Part shown: piece by piece, positions 6,591 through 8,702 of the stretch
Position numbering within the stretch: position 1 is the first letter of the stretch
How the letters are laid out: each line of letters opens with the position of its first letter
NCBI GenBank assembly: GCA_947581745.1
Contig: CANPVW010000017.1
Coordinates: 1 to 8,702, forward strand
Source of the DNA: Candidatus Benthicola azotiphorus
GTDB taxonomy: Bacteria; Gemmatimonadota; Gemmatimonadetes; Palauibacterales; Palauibacteraceae
Reading direction: 5' to 3'
Length of the DNA: 8,702 bases
Notes under the pieces: model-generated
Databases searched by the model: none
What the model was told of the DNA's origin: nothing
Seen by the model: the letters and a program-made list of their open reading frames with translations, nothing else
Translations under genes and position numbers: made by a program

Positions 6591-7784
6591 ATGACTTCGG
6601 ATCGCGCTCGGCTGTTCCACGAGGAGCTCACGCGCTTCCCCGCCTTTCTGTTCCAGTTCGATCCGCGGATTCGGGACGGATGGCTCTCGGATCGCTATTT
6701 CGTCCGTACCGCTCGCACGTTGAGTCACGCCGGGCGGGATCCGTTCGTCACTCTCCAGTTCTTCGCCAAGCGCAGAGGGGTGGTGGCCGGCACCTTCGAG
6801 TGCGTCCGGATGCTCCAGACGCAGCTCGCGACGGGCTATGACTACGCGGACCTCGAGGTGGATACGCTGCACGACGGCGACCGGATCGAGCCGTGGGAGG
6901 TGTCGTTTCGGATCAGGGGTAAGTACCGGGCGTTCGCCCACCTCGAGACCACTCTGGACGGGGTCCTGGCGCGTCGCAGCCTGATCGCCACCAACGCCGC
7001 GCGATCGGTCGACGCGGCGGCCGGCGTCCCGGTGATCTACTTCGCGCCCAGGCATGACGACTGGAGGATCCAGACACCCGACGGTTACGCGGCTCGCGTG
7101 GGCGGGGGAGGGGATGTGTCGAGCGACGCCGGGGCGTCTTGGTGGGGTGGCGAAGGCGTGGGCACGATGCCGCACGGCCTGATCGCCGCGTTCGGCGGTG
7201 ACGTCGTCCGGGCGACGATCGCTTTCGCCCACTACGTGAGGGACGAGGAGCCGCACGTCCCGATTGTGAGCCTGGTGGACTACCGCAACGACTGCGTGGG
7301 AGATTCGCTTGCCGTGGCGCGGGCGATGCGGGAGGAATTCGGCGACGGGGTGTTGTACGGGGTTCGCGTGGATACGAGCGGAAAGCTCGTCGATCGGGCC
7401 CTGATGGACGATCCCGACCTGTGGGGCAAGGAGAGCCTCGCTGGAGTCAACCCGCACCTGGTGCGGAAGGTCCGCGCGGCCCTGGACGCTGAGGGGTTCG
7501 ACTACGTCGGGATCATGGTCTCGGGCGGCTTCACGCCCCGCAAGATCCGTCGGTTCGCAGAGCTCGGTCTGCCGATCGCCGCCTACGGCGTTGGAAGCAG
7601 CATCCTCGGGCATGGCTGCGAGGAGGATGGCGTCGTGACGGACTTCGACTTCACGGCGGACGTGGTCGAAGTGGACGGACTCCCGGAGGCGAAGGTCGGC
7701 CGGGGCGTGTGGGAGAATCCCAGGCTCATCCGGGTGGACTGGGACCAGCTGGCTCAGCTCGATGCGGAGGTGCAAGGTGCCTGA
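6591..7784 (+). CDS. pncB: Nicotinate phosphoribosyltransferase
   Basis: A 397-residue cytoplasmic enzyme expected to join nicotinate with PRPP to give nicotinate mononucleotide, usually with ATP hydrolysis: the committed step of Preiss-Handler NAD salvage. The length fits the shorter, Thermoplasma-like branch of the family. Visible blocks: an N-terminal FLFQFDPRIRDGWLSDRYFVRT (19-40) with the D-x-Y-F element; GTMPHGLIAAFGGD (191-204), whose His195 probably corresponds to the histidine phosphorylated in other family members; VDYRNDCVGDSL (229-240); YGVRVDTSG (256-264); the VSGGFTPRKI block (310-319); and GVGSSI (333-338), the last two being phosphate-binding loops of the barrel. It overlaps the next gene by 8 nt, and that neighbour is nicotinamidase-like, which strongly supports the assignment. 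Quinolinate and nicotinamide phosphoribosyltransferases share the fold; the neighbour argues for nicotinate as substrate. Confidence 0.92.
   Translation: MTSDRARLFHEELTRFPAFLFQFDPRIRDGWLSDRYFVRTARTLSHAGRDPFVTLQFFAKRRGVVAGTFECVRMLQTQLATGYDYADLEVDTLHDGDRIEPWEVSFRIRGKYRAFAHLETTLDGVLARRSLIATNAARSVDAAAGVPVIYFAPRHDDWRIQTPDGYAARVGGGGDVSSDAGASWWGGEGVGTMPHGLIAAFGGDVVRATIAFAHYVRDEEPHVPIVSLVDYRNDCVGDSLAVARAMREEFGDGVLYGVRVDTSGKLVDRALMDDPDLWGKESLAGVNPHLVRKVRAALDAEGFDYVGIMVSGGFTPRKIRRFAELGLPIAAYGVGSSILGHGCEEDGVVTDFDFTADVVEVDGLPEAKVGRGVWENPRLIRVDWDQLAQLDAEVQGA
7766..7770 (+). promoter_or_regulatory. Ribosome binding site for the overlapping nicotinamidase-like gene
   Basis: A full GGAGG lies inside the 3' end of pncB, 6 nt before GTG 7777. 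The downstream gene starts before pncB stops (TGA 7782-7784). The site decides the GTG start and points to coupled translation of the two NAD-salvage enzymes. Confidence 0.75.
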
Positions 7785-8702
7785 ACTTCCTATCCCGGCG
7801 CACTTCGACGCAGCGCGGACGGGCGAGATCTGGCGCGTCGACTATGGCAGCCGGGCGCCCGCGGCGGAGGCCTGGGCGGCCCTCCACGGCATCGGTCATC
7901 CATCGGACGATGATCCGAGGATCGGCCTCCTCCTCGTGGACTGTCAGAATACGTTCTGCATCCCCGGCTACGAGCTGTTCGTCGCAGGACGATCCGGCCG
8001 CGGCGCGGTGGACGACAACGTCAGGCTGTGCGAGTTCATCTATCGGAACCTCGGTTCGATCACCGAGATCACGGCGACGCTCGATACCCACACCGCGCTT
8101 CAGATCTTCCACCCGGTGTTCTGGGTGAACGAGGACGGAGAGCACCCGGTGGGAGGACAGACGGAGATCACGCTGGCGGACGTCGAGGAGCGCCGCTGGT
8201 GCCCCAACCCGGCAGTGGCCGATTCGCTGGCTGGAGGTGACCTGGAGTGGCTGCGGCAATACGCCCGCCACTACGTGCGCCGGGTTACCGAGGGCCGGTA
8301 CCCGCTCATGATCTGGCCTTATCACGCGCTGCTCGGGAGCATAGGGCACGCGCTCGTGTCCTCGCTCGATGAGGCGGTCTTCTTCCACAGCATCGCCCGA
8401 CAGACGGCGGCCAGATTCGAGGTCAAGGGCGATACGCCGCTCACCGAGAACTACTCGGTGTTCAGTCCGGAGGTCACGCTGGGTCCGGGCGGCGAGCGGA
8501 TCGCGTCGCCGAATCTCTCTCTGTTCGACCACCTGATGGAGTTCGACAAGGTGATCGTGGCGGGACAGGCAGCCAGTCACTGCGTCGCCTGGACGCTGCA
8601 CGACCTGCTCACGGCGATTCAGGCGCGGGATCCGGAGCTCGCGACCCGGATCTACATCATGGAGGACTGCATGTCGTCGGTGGTGGTGCCGCCGGCGGTG
8701 GA
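7777..8702 (+). CDS. Nicotinamidase-like cysteine hydrolase (isochorismatase superfamily), 3' end beyond window
   Basis: An uninterrupted frame from GTG 7777 to the window edge gives 308 residues with no stop yet. It should deamidate nicotinamide to nicotinate, the substrate of the overlapping upstream gene. Family landmarks: GLLLVDCQNTFC (50-61) with catalytic Asp55; DTH (103-105), giving metal ligands Asp103 and His105; WPYH (180-183), the counterpart of the WPxH of nicotinamidases with His183; VKGDTPLTENYSVF (216-229) with catalytic Lys217; and VAGQAASHCVAWTL (261-274) with nucleophile Cys269. The DxH and WPxH metal site points to nicotinamidase instead of isochorismatase or ureidoacrylate hydrolase. 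It is unusual in size: about 46 residues precede the first catalytic strand, and 78 residues separate His105 from His183, far more than in compact PncA proteins of about 190-215 residues. pncA is the probable symbol, but I leave it blank because this is a divergent, long form. Confidence 0.87.
   Translation, partial: MPELPIPAHFDAARTGEIWRVDYGSRAPAAEAWAALHGIGHPSDDDPRIGLLLVDCQNTFCIPGYELFVAGRSGRGAVDDNVRLCEFIYRNLGSITEITATLDTHTALQIFHPVFWVNEDGEHPVGGQTEITLADVEERRWCPNPAVADSLAGGDLEWLRQYARHYVRRVTEGRYPLMIWPYHALLGSIGHALVSSLDEAVFFHSIARQTAARFEVKGDTPLTENYSVFSPEVTLGPGGERIASPNLSLFDHLMEFDKVIVAGQAASHCVAWTLHDLLTAIQARDPELATRIYIMEDCMSSVVVPPAV

Noticed and set aside
6501..7775. 424-codon open frame on the - strand across the nicotinate phosphoribosyltransferase gene
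   Set aside because: It is an antisense shadow. The plus-strand frame has family motifs and good ribosome sites; the antisense product has no recognisable domain.
7726..8601. 291-codon open frame on the - strand across the nicotinamidase-like gene
   Set aside because: It is a shadow of the plus-strand frame that carries the Asp/Lys/Cys triad and metal-site motifs and continues off the window.

Overview
The window is a dense, G+C-rich (about two-thirds by eye) stretch of bacterial chromosome with seven genes, five complete within the window plus one partial at each end. I see no mobile element, CRISPR array, tRNA or rRNA. High G+C, an exported M28 peptidase and an amidohydrolase lipoprotein would suit a Gram-negative, Gemmatimonadota-like bacterium, but that placement is a weak inference from family flavour and not from any marker gene.

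Layout. (1) Left edge, + strand: the last 46 codons of an unidentified glycine-rich protein, then an SDR-family oxidoreductase (172-957) whose catalytic Tyr and Lys are replaced. (2) Converging on it, a minus-strand set reads leftward from about 4665: an amidohydrolase/D-aminoacylase-like lipoprotein, kynureninase (kynU) and kynurenine formamidase (kynB). The three are packed with a 16-nt overlap and a 4-nt gap, so they look like one transcript. (3) A 258-nt divergent intergenic region (4666-4923). (4) A plus-strand set: a secreted M28 zinc peptidase, a strong GC hairpin, a nicotinate phosphoribosyltransferase (pncB-like), and an overlapping nicotinamidase-like gene that runs off the right edge at 8702.

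How the genes may work together. KynB converts N-formylkynurenine to kynurenine, and KynU cleaves kynurenine to anthranilate plus alanine (or 3-hydroxykynurenine to 3-hydroxyanthranilate). The right-hand pair is the Preiss-Handler entry to NAD: nicotinamide to nicotinate to nicotinate mononucleotide. The two exported hydrolases that head the arms could supply amino acids, including tryptophan, from peptides or N-acyl amino acids. The locus therefore reads as an exported-hydrolase plus tryptophan/kynurenine plus pyridine-nucleotide neighbourhood. No tryptophan 2,3-dioxygenase (kynA), kynurenine monooxygenase or 3-hydroxyanthranilate dioxygenase lies in the window, so the pathway is incomplete here.

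The most unusual sequence features are the amidohydrolase that has lost its HxH and Cys metal ligands but kept the other ligands, and the nicotinamidase-like protein with an N-terminal extension and a large insert between its metal-binding blocks.
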